From positions 1,922,001-1,986,000 of the forward strand of contig NW_020825330.1 in assembly GCF_003286085.1 (NCBI RefSeq): a stretch of DNA of 64,000 bases. The letters are read 5' to 3'. The notes beneath the pieces were generated by a model. That model saw only the letters and a list, made by a program, of their open reading frames with translations. It ran no database searches and was not told the DNA's origin. Below are positions 1 to 13,200 of this stretch, piece by piece (position 1 is the stretch's first letter; each line of letters starts with the position of its first letter). The translations under genes and the position numbers were made by a program. Origin of the DNA: Drosophila persimilis (taxonomy: Eukaryota > Arthropoda > Insecta > Diptera > Drosophilidae).

Positions 1-2351
1 CTCTCTCTCTGTCTGATACATGGCCGAGTTGGTGGCCGAAACGCGTAAATTGTTTATGAAAAATTACTTGGCCCGAAATGAAGGTCAACGCTACGCAATT
101 TATATTTCGTTTTTATGTCTCAGTCAGCGTCTGTCCGAGTGTCTCCCGTCCCCCGTCGCCACCGTGTGTCCCCCTCCATTTGGTGGATGATGATGATTCC
201 TCTTCCTTGGGTCCCCACTACTTAGCATACCATTATAGAGAGCATGGCATACATGCCATGCCATCGGCGCCCATCTTCAGCCCTCAGTTCCCCCACCCTC
301 CTGCTTCTTTTTTTTTTTGTTTTTGCTTTTTGTTGGGGTTTTTTTTTTGGCGACTTTTGCATTTATTTATTTTGTATTCTCTTTGTTTTATTCTCAATTT
401 ATTTTATATCGCCCGAACGAACGGCGCCCCAACGTTGTTGCTGTATTATCGGAATACAGGCAATACCAGCGGCATATAGCCCCGAAAAGTATTTCAAGTA
501 TTCCATTTGGAAAGGGGTCCCAATGGGGGCGCACGTGCCGCATTTCGAGAGGCTTTAATAGATCAATTACTGTACTCTCCAATAACAGAGGGATACAAAG
601 TCTGGACTACCTCTCTCTCTCTATATATATACATATGTATCTATATGTATATCTATATGTATCGGCTCTCTGAATTTAAAGCTAAACACTGGCCTACCCA
701 TCGCAGGGGGTGATGTGGAACGGGGCGGGGTGGGGCTCTTTTTTAGCAAAATATCGCACTCAGGCAGCTGTCAGACCTCTCTATATACTATATACAGATA
801 TATGTACATGTACATATATATAATTTATGATTGGGTATATGGAGGAGCATAGCCAGGCACTGAATCACTTTTGGCTTTGGCTAATTTTCTGCCTGAATTG
901 AATTCACAATTAGAACGGCTTTTGGCCAGAGATCTCTGACTCTGTCTCTCTCTGCACTCTGCTCTCCGCTCTCTGCTCTGCTCTTCTCTCTTTCTCTTTC
1001 TCTACTCTTCTCTCTCTCCCTCTCTTTGTGACATTTTTCACATAATCAGGCACAAGTGCTGCCTGAATTCCAGTCCCCGTCCCCAAAGCTTCAGCCTGCG
1101 GTGGTTGCCTGTGTGGCATGGGGCAAACTGGTTGCCTGCCACCGAACGGGAATGGAAGTGGGTATGGGTATGGCTGTTGGACAGTGGTCGGTGGTCGGTG
1201 GTCGGTGGACAGTGGTCGGTGGTCAGGGGGACTGCCGGGTGGATCGGCTGGTGGCATCACATCATTAGTTTCCGTTTTGTGGCAATTTTTCATTTGCTTA
1301 TGCAAAGAGCCGTTGACCCCGTCGGGGACCTTCTACTGCGATCACCCTTGCACCCTCCCCACCCCCACCCCCCACCGATCGCACAATTTCACTTTTCTTG
1401 AGTTATTTTGTAGCTTTTCTCTTCTCTTTTTGGCCAAAAGCCAGAGCCATAGCCAGAGCCATAGCCAGAGCCACGTCAAGAGGCAGCCACTGAAAAAGAC
1501 TCGACTCCCAACTCCCCGAACTTGCAACTCGTTTGCCATAAATAGTTAGAAGGCACGGGCGCGGCTCCAGCTCCAGCTCCAGAGGAGACTCTTTGGCTCT
1601 CACGCAGTCAGCCAGTCAGCCAGTCAGCCAGTTGGCCATCCGATGGACATCCATTGGCCATCCATTGGCCATCCCATCCCATCCCATCCCATCCCAATCC
1701 CCTCCCCGGGTGCTAGCTATTGTACAAATATTTCGCAGCATCATCAGCAGCAGCAGTCGCAACCACTTGCAGCGATCGTTTTCCAAAGTTATTTTGTGCC
1801 TAACTTGGCTTTTTCTGCCTCATAGTTGACTTACAGTCAGGCCTCGCGAGTGGTGCAGCCCGGCGAGGGGCTCTAAGCAGCGGCCGTTGCTCTTAGTGCG
1901 ACACCACTGTGGTTGTCAGGCCCTGGCCCGGAGCCGAAGTCGAAGCCGAAGCCGAGGCCAGAGCCGGAGCCGGAGCAGGGGCTGCTGCTTGAAGCCTGAA
2001 GCTCATGACATGGCCATATAATCAACATCAGCAATTGCCTTCCTTCGTTAAATGTCCATTTTGGGATCGAATCTTTTGGCTCTTCTCCCTCCCTCTCCCT
2101 CTCCCTCTCTCTCTTTCTTTTCCAGGCGATCCAATCCATCTGCTCCATCTCCGCTCTGTGGAGCATTAATTTATGCCAGGGCTCTGTGGTTTTTTTCGTT
2201 CTTCATTCGTTCATTTTTATAATGACATAACTCGAGCATTTTAACGCTTATTAAATTATCTCATTTGCCGCCACAAACGGCGGGCGGTCCCAAACGGACA
2301 CAGGGGATGGAGTGGCAGGGGGGCAGGGGGCAGAGTAGCGGGGTATATCCC

Positions 2352-2358
2352 CAGGTAG
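2352..2358 (+). promoter_or_regulatory. CAGGTAG (TAGteam/Zelda-type) site in sog intron
   Basis: A perfect CAGGTAG heptamer lies at 2352-2358. This is the optimal site for the early-embryo pioneer factor Zelda, which is known to help drive early sog expression. One heptamer can occur by chance in 5 kb, and no clear Dorsal site was recognised beside it. Confidence 0.3.
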
Positions 2359-2716
2359 ACAATAAAAGTTAATGTTTTTCGATTCCAATCGATTCCAATC
2401 GCTGCTGCTGCTGCCGCTGCTGCCATTAAGCGAACCGAACTTGATGACATCTTTTGTGGTGAGGCTCTTGGCTCTTGGTTGGTGTCCCCACCCTTCCATT
2501 CCCTTCCCGCTGCCCTATGTACCATGTAGCACATTCCCTTCCAAGTTGGGATATGACGGTCGTCGGAGGATCGTCTTTCCCAGCAACTTTGTAGCAGGGT
2601 TCGGGATGGGCCACTCTCTCTCTCTCCGTCTGCCTGCCACCACAAAAGGATCGACTGAACCAAATTCATTTTTATGGCCGGGCGTGAGGTGCGCCATCGA
2701 ACAATAAAATCTTCAA

Positions 2717-2737
2717 CTTTATCTTTATCTTTATCGG
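2717..2737 (-). promoter_or_regulatory. Triple GATA motif block in sog intron
   Basis: Three TTATC units in a row, spaced six bases apart, read as GATAA on the minus strand. This could be a binding cluster for a GATA factor or simply a short hexamer repeat. Confidence 0.25.
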
Positions 2738-4441
2738 TTCTGCATCGGCAACGGAACCGTCTATTATGTTGAGCACGTCTCTCCGCCGCACACCGCACCC
2801 CGCACCCCGCACTCTTCCTACCTCTTCAGAGCAGCGAGGCAGCGGGTAAAAACCTTCTTTCGGTCTCTTGTTTTTTTGTAGAGTGGAGATTTTCGGTTCG
2901 GTTCTGCGATAAGCCTCGAGAAATAGAGCTAACAAGGGGCTGGGGGTTCTATCTAAATCAAATGATCTACCAGATAGGGAAGAGAGTTAGAGAGAGCAGA
3001 TTAGTGCAGATCGGGAGTGGGGGGGATCTCGGGCATCGAACTGCGGCAACGGTAAAAGAAAGAAAGAGTTGAATAACTATGGGATGAAATGCTCACTATT
3101 TCTAGCACTGCCAGGACTCTTAAACACTTTGGGCAGATTTCCAGGCCAAAGAATCCCAAGGAGCATGCCCATCCGCTCTTCTTGGCCATGGCCCTCACGT
3201 GCTTTTGGCCGTTCTTTCGAAACTCGAACTCGTTCCCTTGTCTCTGTCCATCTCTGTCCGAGTGGGTATGTGTATGTGTAACACACACACATTCTGCCCC
3301 CCATTTGAAGAGAAACACTTTCAAACGATTTTTGTTAATGAGCTGCCGCCGCCTGAGATTCTTTTGGGGCAGATGCAGGGACTGCGGAGGGGAGGTGGGG
3401 GGGCACCACATACCAAAGCGTTGAGTCAATGCCGAGGTGTCGTTTGTCTTTCGGTCTTGGCTTTGTCGGCTTCGCTGTCCGCTGTCCGCCGTCCGCTTAC
3501 CCCTCCACTCCACTCCACTGCACTCCTCACCGTCCCCTTCGCCATCGCCATCGCCATCGCGTTCCCTTTACCATTTTACCTGTGTCATGGATGGGCAACG
3601 TGTCGTCGTCTTTGTGCCCGAACGAAACTCATTTATCTTGGCTTACAGCGGAGAAGAGACCACAAAAACGAAACTAAAAATTTCATTCATCTGCAAGCGC
3701 GATTCAAGGGCAGATGCCACTGTCCGTCCGACCACGGCCTGCGACCACTGGACCACTGGCCTGGCCCGGACCAATAAGCCCCAAGAATGTAGAGCCACAA
3801 ATTGAAAAAGAAATAAAGAAAAGGCCAAAACCGACACCAAGAAGACCCAAACGCGGCTCCCCCAGTCAAGTCCAGGCCAGTAAAGCCCAGTACAGCCCAG
3901 TACAGCCCAGTCCAGAAGTGGCTCGTATTAAGATCAGGCGATAAGATCGGACAGCAGCCGCCGCCACCGTAGTCCAGGGCTAGGGTCCAGAGACAGAGAC
4001 AGAGCCCACAGAGCCCACAGAGCCCACATAGCCAGGGCCTCGTCCGGGGCTCAATAAAATGCTATACAAGGTGTCAGATTTGTCGCCCTTCATTATGCGA
4101 TGGCGGCAAGAAGTTCCCTTCCCGTCTGCTGTTCGAGTATTCTTTTTCACATTTTTTGCGGCTTACGAGCTGAGAGCTGAACGCTGAACGCTGAACGCTG
4201 AACGTTGGGTTCGGGCGAGGACGGGATTGAGCTTGGTCTTGGTGTTGGGGTTGGGGTTGTGGGTCTTCGAGAAGGAGCGAAGCAGCATAAAATAATCGAA
4301 ATGCCAATGCAGCATCATCGACAGCAGCTAACGAAGGAGAGGATCGGATCGGTAAGGTACGGTTCGGATGGGATGGCATGGGATGGGATCGAATGGAATG
4401 GCACTGTTCGAATGCTAAATGATGTTGTATGAGAGACTGAT

Positions 4442-4474
<33 letters not shown>

Positions 4475-5263
4475 CTGCTCCTCAAAGGGCATCCCAGGTT
4501 CGCTTTAATCAGCTTTTGTCGGAACCGTCAGCCGTCTGCCAGGCTGCTGCCACTTCTAACGAACTCAGAGACCTCGTCGAACCACCGAGATCCGAGACCC
4601 GAATGCCGAGTGCCGAATACTGAGTGCCGAATGCCGACTGCCGAATGCCGAATGCCGAGAGCCGCTGATGGCGATGGTTTTGAAGGTGATTTATGTGGCC
4701 TCTGGCTCTGGCTCTCGCTCTGGCCTGGGCCTCAGACCTCGCTGGGCTGGTGTCAATCAAGTCCCCTGCCGAGTGCCCCGGAAATGTGTCCACCTACTTT
4801 CACGCCAAGCAGCAAATGAGCGTGTCATGTGGATTCCAGGAATCTGGAAGCCAGGAATTCTCTGGCATTCTCTGGCATTCACTGGCCATACGAATATAGG
4901 GCTTCTACCTGGCCTCAATTTATGCACGATTAATGAATGCCACCTGGGTAGAGAGGCGACCCGACCCGACCTGGCCGCCTCTCTCTACCTGTGATCCCCG
5001 CCATTCATTGAGGATTGAGGATCTATGTGGCATCCGCTTTGCAGCCAGCCAGCCATTCACTCACCATTCACTCAGCCATTCACTCATTCATTCATTCGGA
5101 TCGAGAGAGCAGTTGAGCAGCAGAGCAGCAGGAGGAGGAATTCCTAGGGGGCGGTGCATTGCTTTGAAGCATTTGTTTCCATCTAAATTCCATTTAAGGT
5201 CGTGTCGCTTATGGCTTATCTTGTATCTGACAGAATCTCGTTTTCTCTTCCTTCCATTTGCAG

Positions 5264-8202
5264 ATACGGATGTGGCCTTGGATGTGCCAGTGCCCAACGA
5301 GGAGGAGGAGCGCAACATGAAACGTAAGTAGAGATTAAACAAACACCCAAACATACCATCCACCCTTCCACCCATCCTCCCATCCACCCTTCCACCCATC
5401 ATCGTCTCCAAAAGCTAACCTCCGCATCTCGAAACCATCTCTCTCATCCCGTTCCTGCCTTTAGATTACGCTGCGCTACTGACGGGCCGGACATCGTACT
5501 TCCTCAAGGGAGAGGAAATGAAGTCCATGTACACCACCTACAATCCGCACAACATTGTGGCCACCGCCCGGTTCCTGTTCCACAAGAAGAACCTCTACTA
5601 CTCGTTCTACACATCGTCGCGCATTGGGCGTCCGCGGGCCATCCAGTTCGTGGACGATGCCGGCGTCATACTCGAGGAGCACCAGCTGGAGACGACCCTC
5701 ACGGGCACCCTCAGCGTCTACCAGAATGCCACTGGCAAGATCTGCGGCGTGTGGCGCCGCGTGCCCAGGGATTACAAGCGCATCCTGCGCGACGACCGCC
5801 TCCACGTGGTCCTGTTGTGGGGCAACAAGCACCAGTCGGAACTGGCCCTGGCCGGAAAGATAGCCAAGTACACGGCCCTGCAGACGGAGCTGTTCAGCTC
5901 GCTGCTGGAGCCGCCCCAGAGCCAGCCCGGCGGCAAGTTCGATCCGATGCTGACCGGAGCCGGTGGCACGGCCATCGTCTCGACCAGCAGTGGAGCTGCC
6001 TCCTCCATGCACCTGACCCTCGTGTTCAACGGCATCTTCGGGGCGGAGGAGTACGCGGACGCCGCTCTCAGCGTGAAGATCGAGCTGCCGGAGCGCAAGG
6101 AGATCATCTTCGATGAGGTGCCGCGCGTGCGCAAGCCCTCGGCCGAGATCAATGTCCTGGAGCTCTCCTCGCCCATCTCCATTCAGAACCTGCGGCTCAT
6201 GTCCCGTGGCAAGCTGCTGCTCACCGTCGAGTCGAAGAAGTATCCCCAGCTGCGCATCCAGGGGCACATCGTGACCCGGGCCAGCTGCGAGATCTTCCAG
6301 ACCCTGCTGGCGCCGCACAACGGCGAGTCGGCTACGCGCAGCAGCGGCCTGGCCTGGGTCTACCTCAACACGGACGGGTCGCTGGCCTACAACATCGAGA
6401 CGGACCACGTCAACACCCGCGACCGGCCGAACATCAGCCTCGTGGAGGAACAGGGCAAACGCAAGGCCAAGCTGGAGGACCTGACGCCCAGCTTCAACTT
6501 CAACCAGGCCATCGGCAGCGTGGAGAAGCTCGGCCCCAAGGTGCTCGAGTCTCTCTACGCCGGGGAGTTGGGCGTCAACGTGGGCACCGAGCACGAGACG
6601 AGCCTCATCCGGGGCCGCCTGGTGCCGCGGCCCGTGGCCGATGCCCGCGACTCCGCCGAGCCCATTCTGCTGAAGCGGCAGGAGCACCTGGCAGCAAGTG
6701 GCAGCAACCAGTCCGGACATGCCATGGGCATGGCCTGGATGTCCATCGACAACGAGTGCAATCTCCACTACGAGCTGACGCTGAGCGGAGTGCCGCCGCA
6801 GGACCTGCAGCTGTATCTGGAGGAAAAGCCGATCGAGGCCATCGGCGCACCGGTGACCCGCAAGCTGCTCGAGGAGTTCAACGGCTCCTACCTCGAGGGC
6901 TTCTTCCTGAGCATGCCCTCCGCGGAGCTGATCAAGCTGGAGATGAGCGTCTGCTACCTGGAGCTGCACTCCAAGCACTCCAAGCAGCTGCTCCTGCGCG
7001 GCAAGCTCAAGAGCACCAAGGTGCCCGCCCACTGCTTCCCCGTCTACACCGACAACAATGTGCCCGTGCCCGGAGACCACAACGACAACCACCTGATCAA
7101 CGCGGAGACCAAGTGCTTCCACTCCGGCCGCTTCTACAACGAGTCCGAGCAGTGGCGCAGCGCCCAGGATGCCTGCCAGATGTGCGCCTGCCTGCGGGGC
7201 CAGTCCAACTGTGAGGTGATCAAGTGTCCGCCCCTCAAGTGCCGCCTCTCGGAGCAGTTGCTGCAGCGCGACGGCGAATGCTGTCCGAGCTGCGTGCCCA
7301 AGCGAGAGGCGACCGCCGTCTCGGACTGGACACAGCCCCAGGGATCATCCGTTTCCGCATCCGCATCCGCATCCGCATCCTCATCCTTGCCGGCTGTTAA
7401 TGGCAGCGACCTGCTCCTGCAACAGCAGCGACGGGGCTGCCGGCTGGGCGACCAGTTCCATGCCGCCGGCGCCAGCTGGCATCCGTTCCTGCCGCCCAAT
7501 GGCTTCGATACCTGCACCACCTGCAGCTGCGACCCCCTGACGCTGGAGATCCGCTGCCCGCGGCTCGTGTGCCCGCCGCTGCAGTGCAGCGAGAAGCTGG
7601 CCTACCGACCGGACAAGAAGGCCTGCTGCAAGGTCTGTCCCGAGGGCAAGCAGAGCAGCCCGGCCGGCGGCAAGGCGGCCCCGAACAATCCCAACGTGCT
7701 GCAGGACCAGGCCATGCAGCGCTCCCCGCAGCACAGTGCCGAGGATGTCCTGGCCGCAGGTGGCTGCAAGGTGGTCAATAAGGTCTACGAGAACGGACAG
7801 GAGTGGCATCCCATTCTGATGTCGCACGGCGAACAGAAGTGCATCAAGTGCCGCTGCAAGGTAAGTTTCGATCCGAGGATACATACATATGTGCATATAG
7901 TCCCATAGTATGTCCCATGCCTCACCGCCTCATGCCTTATATTTGACAATGACTAATCCTTGACCATCGTTTTTATCTGATTCTTGTAGGACTCGAAGGT
8001 GAACTGCGATCGGAAGCGCTGCTCACGATCCACATGCCAGCAGCAGACAAGAGTTTCCAGCAAGCGGCGGATCTTCGAGAAGCCCGACTCAGCGCCGACT
8101 CTGGACGAGTGCTGTTCGACGCAGTGCCGCCGCTCGAGACGCCACCACAAGCGCCAGCCGCACCACCAGCAGCGCTCCAATGCCGCCGCCTCCAGCAGTT
8201 GA
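5264..8202 (+). CDS. sog: Short gastrulation (Sog/Chordin), last three coding exons
   Basis: Sog is the secreted BMP antagonist that binds Dpp/Scw and is cut by Tolloid to set dorsoventral pattern. The three exons seen are 5264-5323, 5465-7860 and 7990-8202. Splice phases agree across both introns (GTAAGT donors, TTTAG and TGTAG acceptors). About 888 residues are encoded in the window. They cover the CHRD region, then cysteine-rich von Willebrand C modules: CR2 (about 7114-7302), CR3 (about 7435-7638) and CR4 (from 7762, interrupted by the last intron). The protein ends in a basic His/Arg-rich tail, as in the known fly protein. The N-terminal anchor and CR1 are upstream of the window. The CR2-CR3 linker carries an in-frame TCCGCA repeat giving Ser-Ala repeats. 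The identification rests on recognising the fly protein sequence. Confidence 0.97.
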
Positions 8203-9103
8203 GCGCCGATTGAGCCGGGAAAGCAGCCGGGAAAGCAGAGGGAAGGCAGCGGGAAAGCAGCCGGGAAAGCGCCGGGAAAGCGAAGGATTCTTGGGCCACA
8301 CAAGCACACACACACACTCAGTGCGGTGTGGGCCGAGCCAGAGGCACCTACATACACACATCACATATACCCTGATACACACCCCACACACACGTATACA
8401 CACACACACACACACACACATACACACACTTATGCGGTGTTGCATAGATCGTTGTTGTTTTGTGGCAACAATGGAAACTTGTATTATATAAACGAATGAG
8501 AGCGGAAGAGCAGGAAAGAGCGAGATCGACCCCAGAGAGCTCCTCCAGAGATTAGCAGAGAGAGTAGAGAGAAAGAGGGAAACCCTTGGAGGAAAGCTCC
8601 CCAGAGGGGGCAGAGAATCCTCTCACCCACAAGGAGAGCTTGCAAGAGAGCGAGAGATTGAGAGATTGAGAGAGAGAGAGTAAGAAAAACCAGTGCAGTT
8701 TTGCTTTAAAATTCGCCAGAGCAGAATTTTTCTTTGAAAAGCATTTTCCGAATTTCTTTTACCAAATCCCACCCAGCCCACCTTTTCCCCCTCCCAAAAA
8801 ATCAAACAAAAAAAAAACACAAAAAAAAAAACGATTAAAATACAATTTTAATTTTAATTTATTACCAAAACGATTCAAAAAAAAAGAGAGTTCGATCGAA
8901 AATTAAACTGTACTGAGTTTTAAAAAAACAAACAATTTGTTGAATGGAAAACCAAAAGGAAAACGGATAGTAGGAGAGCAGAATTTTCAATATTTCGATT
9001 GATTTAAATACAAATTTAAATTGCAATTTGAAATGCAGAAAGAGTAAAAAATACAACAGTTTGTGGGAATATTTAATGAAAACTAATTATTCTGATTATA
9101 CAT

Positions 9104-9138
<35 letters not shown>

Positions 9139-9940
9139 ATTTTTTTATATATACAAAATAAATATATCGAAAAATATATACATATATTTATAACTTATGA
9201 GAAACAAAACACAGTGGGAAACGCATTTGGCGCATTATTTTAGAGCAACCCAAAAGTTTCAACTGATTGACTGAATGGCAAAAATAAAACTAGCTCTTAA
9301 GAATGTTTTTTTTTTATTTTACGAAAAACAAAAAAAAATTGAAAAAACGAACATTATTTGTTACTAATTGTTACTCACACCCACACACACACACACACAT
9401 ACATTTAGAAACATGCACACATACATTTTATGGAAATTCTTTCAAAAATTAATTTGTTAAAACAAAAACAAAGCGAAAATTATTCTACAAAATGCCATGT
9501 ACACATATTTATACACACATACACATAAAAGAACACAAACACATAAAACACACACTTGAAAAATATAAGAAAAAAAATGAAAGATGAAAGATGTACCGCA
9601 TACCGCAGAAAAAGAAAGAAATTGTATTAATTTTTATTCTATTAAATTATTCTTATTATTATTATTATTTTATGTTTATTATTATTATTATTAGTATGAT
9701 CTTTTTTTTGTAGCTTGTATAGACATATACTCGTATATACAAATATTTTACATATAATAATAATTGATTGATTAATTTTAATTAATTAATTGCCAGCAAA
9801 AAACATATTTAAAACGAAAAACTTTTACTAATAACGTAAATTTAGTGTTGACAAAATGAAACAAAAATTGAAAATCAACAACAACAAAAAACACACACAC
9901 ACACAGAATAAAACAAAAAAACAAATTTATAAAAAAAGAT
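8203..9940 (+). other. sog: sog 3' UTR region, AT-rich with CA and TA repeats
   Basis: Non-coding sequence after the sog stop. It starts with GGGAAAGC-type repeats (8218-8280) and a CA-rich block (8383-8430), then turns very AT-rich with a TA repeat at about 9108-9134. Several AATAAA signals occur, the last at 9907-9912. The 3' end of the transcript is inferred. Confidence 0.5.
9907..9912 (+). terminator. Candidate distal polyadenylation signal of sog
   Basis: An AATAAA hexamer near the end of the AT-rich 3' region. Earlier AATAAA copies (for example near 9157 and 9284) could be used instead. Confidence 0.3.
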
Positions 9941-10162
9941 TTCGTTGCGTTTTTTTCTGACGGGAATTAAATTGGGGAAAGTATTGGGATACACAGACCA
10001 GAATCCAGATCCACTCATCCACTCTGTCCTTTCATAGACTTGACCTTCTGAACGTTACCAAGAACTGTCCAAATGAATAGCACCCCATGGAAGGGTAAAA
10101 TATCACTGATCTTCCTATTAGGCAACTCAATTTCAAAAGAGCAATTTAGCGCCAACATTTAC
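9941..10162. other. Start of sog-Chsy spacer, possible old interspersed repeat
   Basis: Non-coding sequence. From about 10075 it has the layout of a common Drosophila dispersed repeat, with short AT-rich text followed by a CAGACGGA-type run, but it is too eroded to name. Confidence 0.3.
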
Positions 10163-10228
10163 AGACAGACGGAAAGACGGACGGACGGACGAACGGACGG
10201 ACGGACGAACGGACGGACGGACGGATGG
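10163..10228 (+). repeat. GGAC tetranucleotide array
   Basis: About 65 bp of GGAC units with scattered GAAC variants, beginning in a CAGACAGACGG context. The same short context without expansion occurs at 53140-53150, so this array may have grown from an old interspersed repeat. Confidence 0.8.
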
Positions 10229-13200
10229 CTGGATGGATACTCGGCAGTATAGAGCAATTATCTCTCGGCTTTTATAACCGACACACATCAAATTATCCAA
10301 ATGGCTTTTATGGCCCAGAATATGATGATTGCTAAATGCCTTATTTTGGTCTGTCCGACCGTTTCATTAGGCGAAGGCGAAGAAGATCTTCGCCATTTCG
10401 ATGGCATTGTGGCATTCTGTTTGTACTCTCCAACTGCTGTACAACTGAGACTCTAGGATTCATTACACGCACTTCTTGCATAAGTAATTCACAATGATAT
10501 ACATACACTTATAATAGAGAATGGGTAAGAAAAGATTTGTGAGTATCATTTCTCATGTTTAACCAATAAATAGGCATTCGCTTGACTTTGGTTCTTGAGT
10601 TGAGTTCCCATTGATTCGGCATAGATCGGGAGTCAGTTTTTTCGAGACTTTTAGAAGCCTATTCAAATATCATCGTGCCGACCACAGCAGTCGGTGGCTG
10701 CTGTCGCTGCTGTCCCTGCTGTCCCTGCTGTCCCTGCTGTCCCTGCTGTCCGTGCTGTACGGGTACGAGTACTTGTAGTCGTATTCGAATGAAATCGAAT
10801 AATTAAATATTGGCATAGTCACACCTTGTTGACAATTATTGACAGGCTGATTGGCAAACAAATGAATACTTTGGCATTGCCGTTCGGAGCTGTCTGTGGA
10901 GGGGCGCGGCCCCGTGGGCGCGTCCATGCTGCGGCACGACAATTCTCCAGGTGAGTGTATAGGACTGTGTGTGTATGTGTGTGTGTGTGTGTGTGTGGGT
11001 GGTAGGAGGTTGAAAGGTAGTTGGTGGGTGGGTGTGGCAGCTACCGAAAGCGTGCGCCACAGCCATATAGCCGCATAGCCGCAGCGGAGAAGAGATCCCA
11101 ATCTCACATCATCCATCATGGGATACCCATCTGGCTAGGGTATCCAAGCACTCGGCGTCATTAGCGTTGGTGTGGCGTCGACAGTATCTCCGGGACAGTA
11201 TCGCATGCCATCAGCATCAGCCATCAGCAATCACCCATCATCTTATAAGCAGAGTCTATTGCCATTTGCATTCGGATTCTCATTTGCAGTGAGTGCCATC
11301 AATTAATTGAGTTGGCCAAACCTTTGGCGAGGGGGCACCGGCACCCACATTCGACTCTAAGCCCACAAACCCCCACTATGAACTACCAACAACCAACTAC
11401 CAACTGGGGCTATCAGCCAGATGATATCTATAGTGGCTTATTTATGTGTCACACCGAACACGCTCACGACATTTAAGCGGAGATGGAGATGGCGATGCAG
11501 ACAGGGGCAGAGACAGAGACAGAGGCAGAGCCGCAGTCCCAGTCACAGTCATAGTCACAGTTCCAGTCAGCCAGCCACACTCATAATCATCAATTATCCG
11601 GAGCTGTCTTTGCTGCCTCCGGAGTCTAAGTCTGAGTCCCAGTCTAAGTCCGAGTCTAGCTCTGGGGCTAGGTCTGAAACTGAATCCAAGTCCAAGTTTA
11701 GCTCTGAGTCTGGCTCACTCTCTCTGGTAATTGCAGCAAATATGCAAAGCATGTGTAAACTTTATTGATATACAATGTGAATAAACGTTTGCCTAACTTT
11801 GTTGTGATTGCTGCTGTCACTGCAAGGCACTCACCGACATCAATTCCACTCCGAGTGCCAGACACGCGACTACGTGATACACTCTCAAAGCCCCAGCAAC
11901 ATTGATCTTAACATTGCTCAAGCACTTGGCTTAAATTAGATCATGAAATACCAATCGATTGGGCACCATTCGATTTACAGATTTACAGACCCAAGTCGGG
12001 GGATCACGCAAAGCTGAACTTCAGAACATGTATCTTGTAGATACTCAATACTTCTCAACTGTTTGACAGCGTCTGAGCTTGAACACAACTGTACGAGCAA
12101 TAGAGCAACAGAGCAACAGAGCAACAGGGAAATGTAACAGAAAATGTACTTGCACATTAATTGTAATTCGTACCAGGTTGGGCGATGATTTCATCTTTCA
12201 ACACTCGAATCGCTTAACAGCATGATCCATTTATCAGCTATAACCAAGTTGTGGGAACGGATTGAAACGAGCTCAGCGTTAAATGAACTAGGCCTTATCG
12301 ACGGAATATCCCTCAAAGGGATGGCACATAACATATGTACCATCCTCGGAGAAGAGCCTTTCAAAGAGTAACAACTTCTTCTTCTTCTCAAGAAAACTCT
12401 GAGTAAAAATCTACAGATCCTGCCCTTGAGCGCACAATCTGCTGACTGTTTCGCCCACATGGAGGGTCTGCTTCACTTTGTATTTGTGTCACCCCCACTC
12501 CACTCCACTCCCCTCTTGGCTCCGTTGGGCTCTTCGCTGATTGTTAACTGATTGCATACAAATATGCCTGTGAAGGGGTCAAATCATGTTGACACTCGTG
12601 TCGCCGGCTAATTGCCACAACAAGTTCTCTACTGAATGGAGCACAGCGGTATCGCATTCGCCAATTGTTGATGATCAGCGCCCACAGAGGGATACTCGTA
12701 CGGATACTCTGAAATGCTAAGGATTGGAGTCGGAGTCGGAGTTTATAACTTTCAAGTGGGTTTGAATATAAAAACATTATCCAGCACCGTTTCATATGGG
12801 TAAAACATGAACCTTAACCACAATATCTCAAAGGAGAAAAGTTCGGTTCTCGTCTTGATTTACACATCCAATCCGTTTACCCGCTAGAGGCCATTGAATA
12901 CATCATTGATTGTGGAACTGAATCGTTTAGCATCCCACAGACTTCTACATAAAATTAACACAAAAACCCAAATACTCGATATTCCACGCTCCAATTTTAT
13001 TATTATTTTTATTTATTTTTTTTTTTGTGGCTTTTTATTATGGGGCCACGCGATCTGACATAATAATACTCGTACTGTACTCGTAATCCAAGTAAGACAA
13101 AAGCAAAAGTAAACCAAAAACAATTTTGAAAAACCAGACCAAATTTCAGTTTTATGAATTAAAATCGAATATGGTGCTTGAATCTAGAGCTGGAATCCGG

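Larger units (their letters stand above)
1..5263 (+). other. sog: Large intron of sog (5' part of gene lies left of the window)
   Basis: No convincing coding exon is seen on either strand before the splice acceptor at 5261-5263. Known fly Sog begins with a membrane anchor and the CR1 cysteine-rich domain, and neither is encoded here, so those exons lie upstream of the window. The stretch holds low-complexity blocks: GGTCGGT repeats near 1186-1226, CATCC repeats near 1671-1696, a GA tract near 4441-4475 and GAATGCC repeats near 4600-4660. It also has a CAGGTAG motif at 2352 and a triple GATA block at 2717. Introns of sog are known to hold dorsoventral enhancers; which part does so here cannot be read directly. 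Confidence 0.75.

Noticed and set aside
5476-7122. 548-residue open frame on the minus strand over the large sog exon
   Set aside because: It is a shadow of the GC-rich third positions of sog; its translation is repetitive Val/Leu/Gln/His-rich with no domain, while the plus strand is certain.
10670-11119. 149-residue minus-strand frame with Asp-Ser-Arg and Thr-His repeats
   Set aside because: Made from a TGCTGTCCC repeat and a GT microsatellite; no unique domain.
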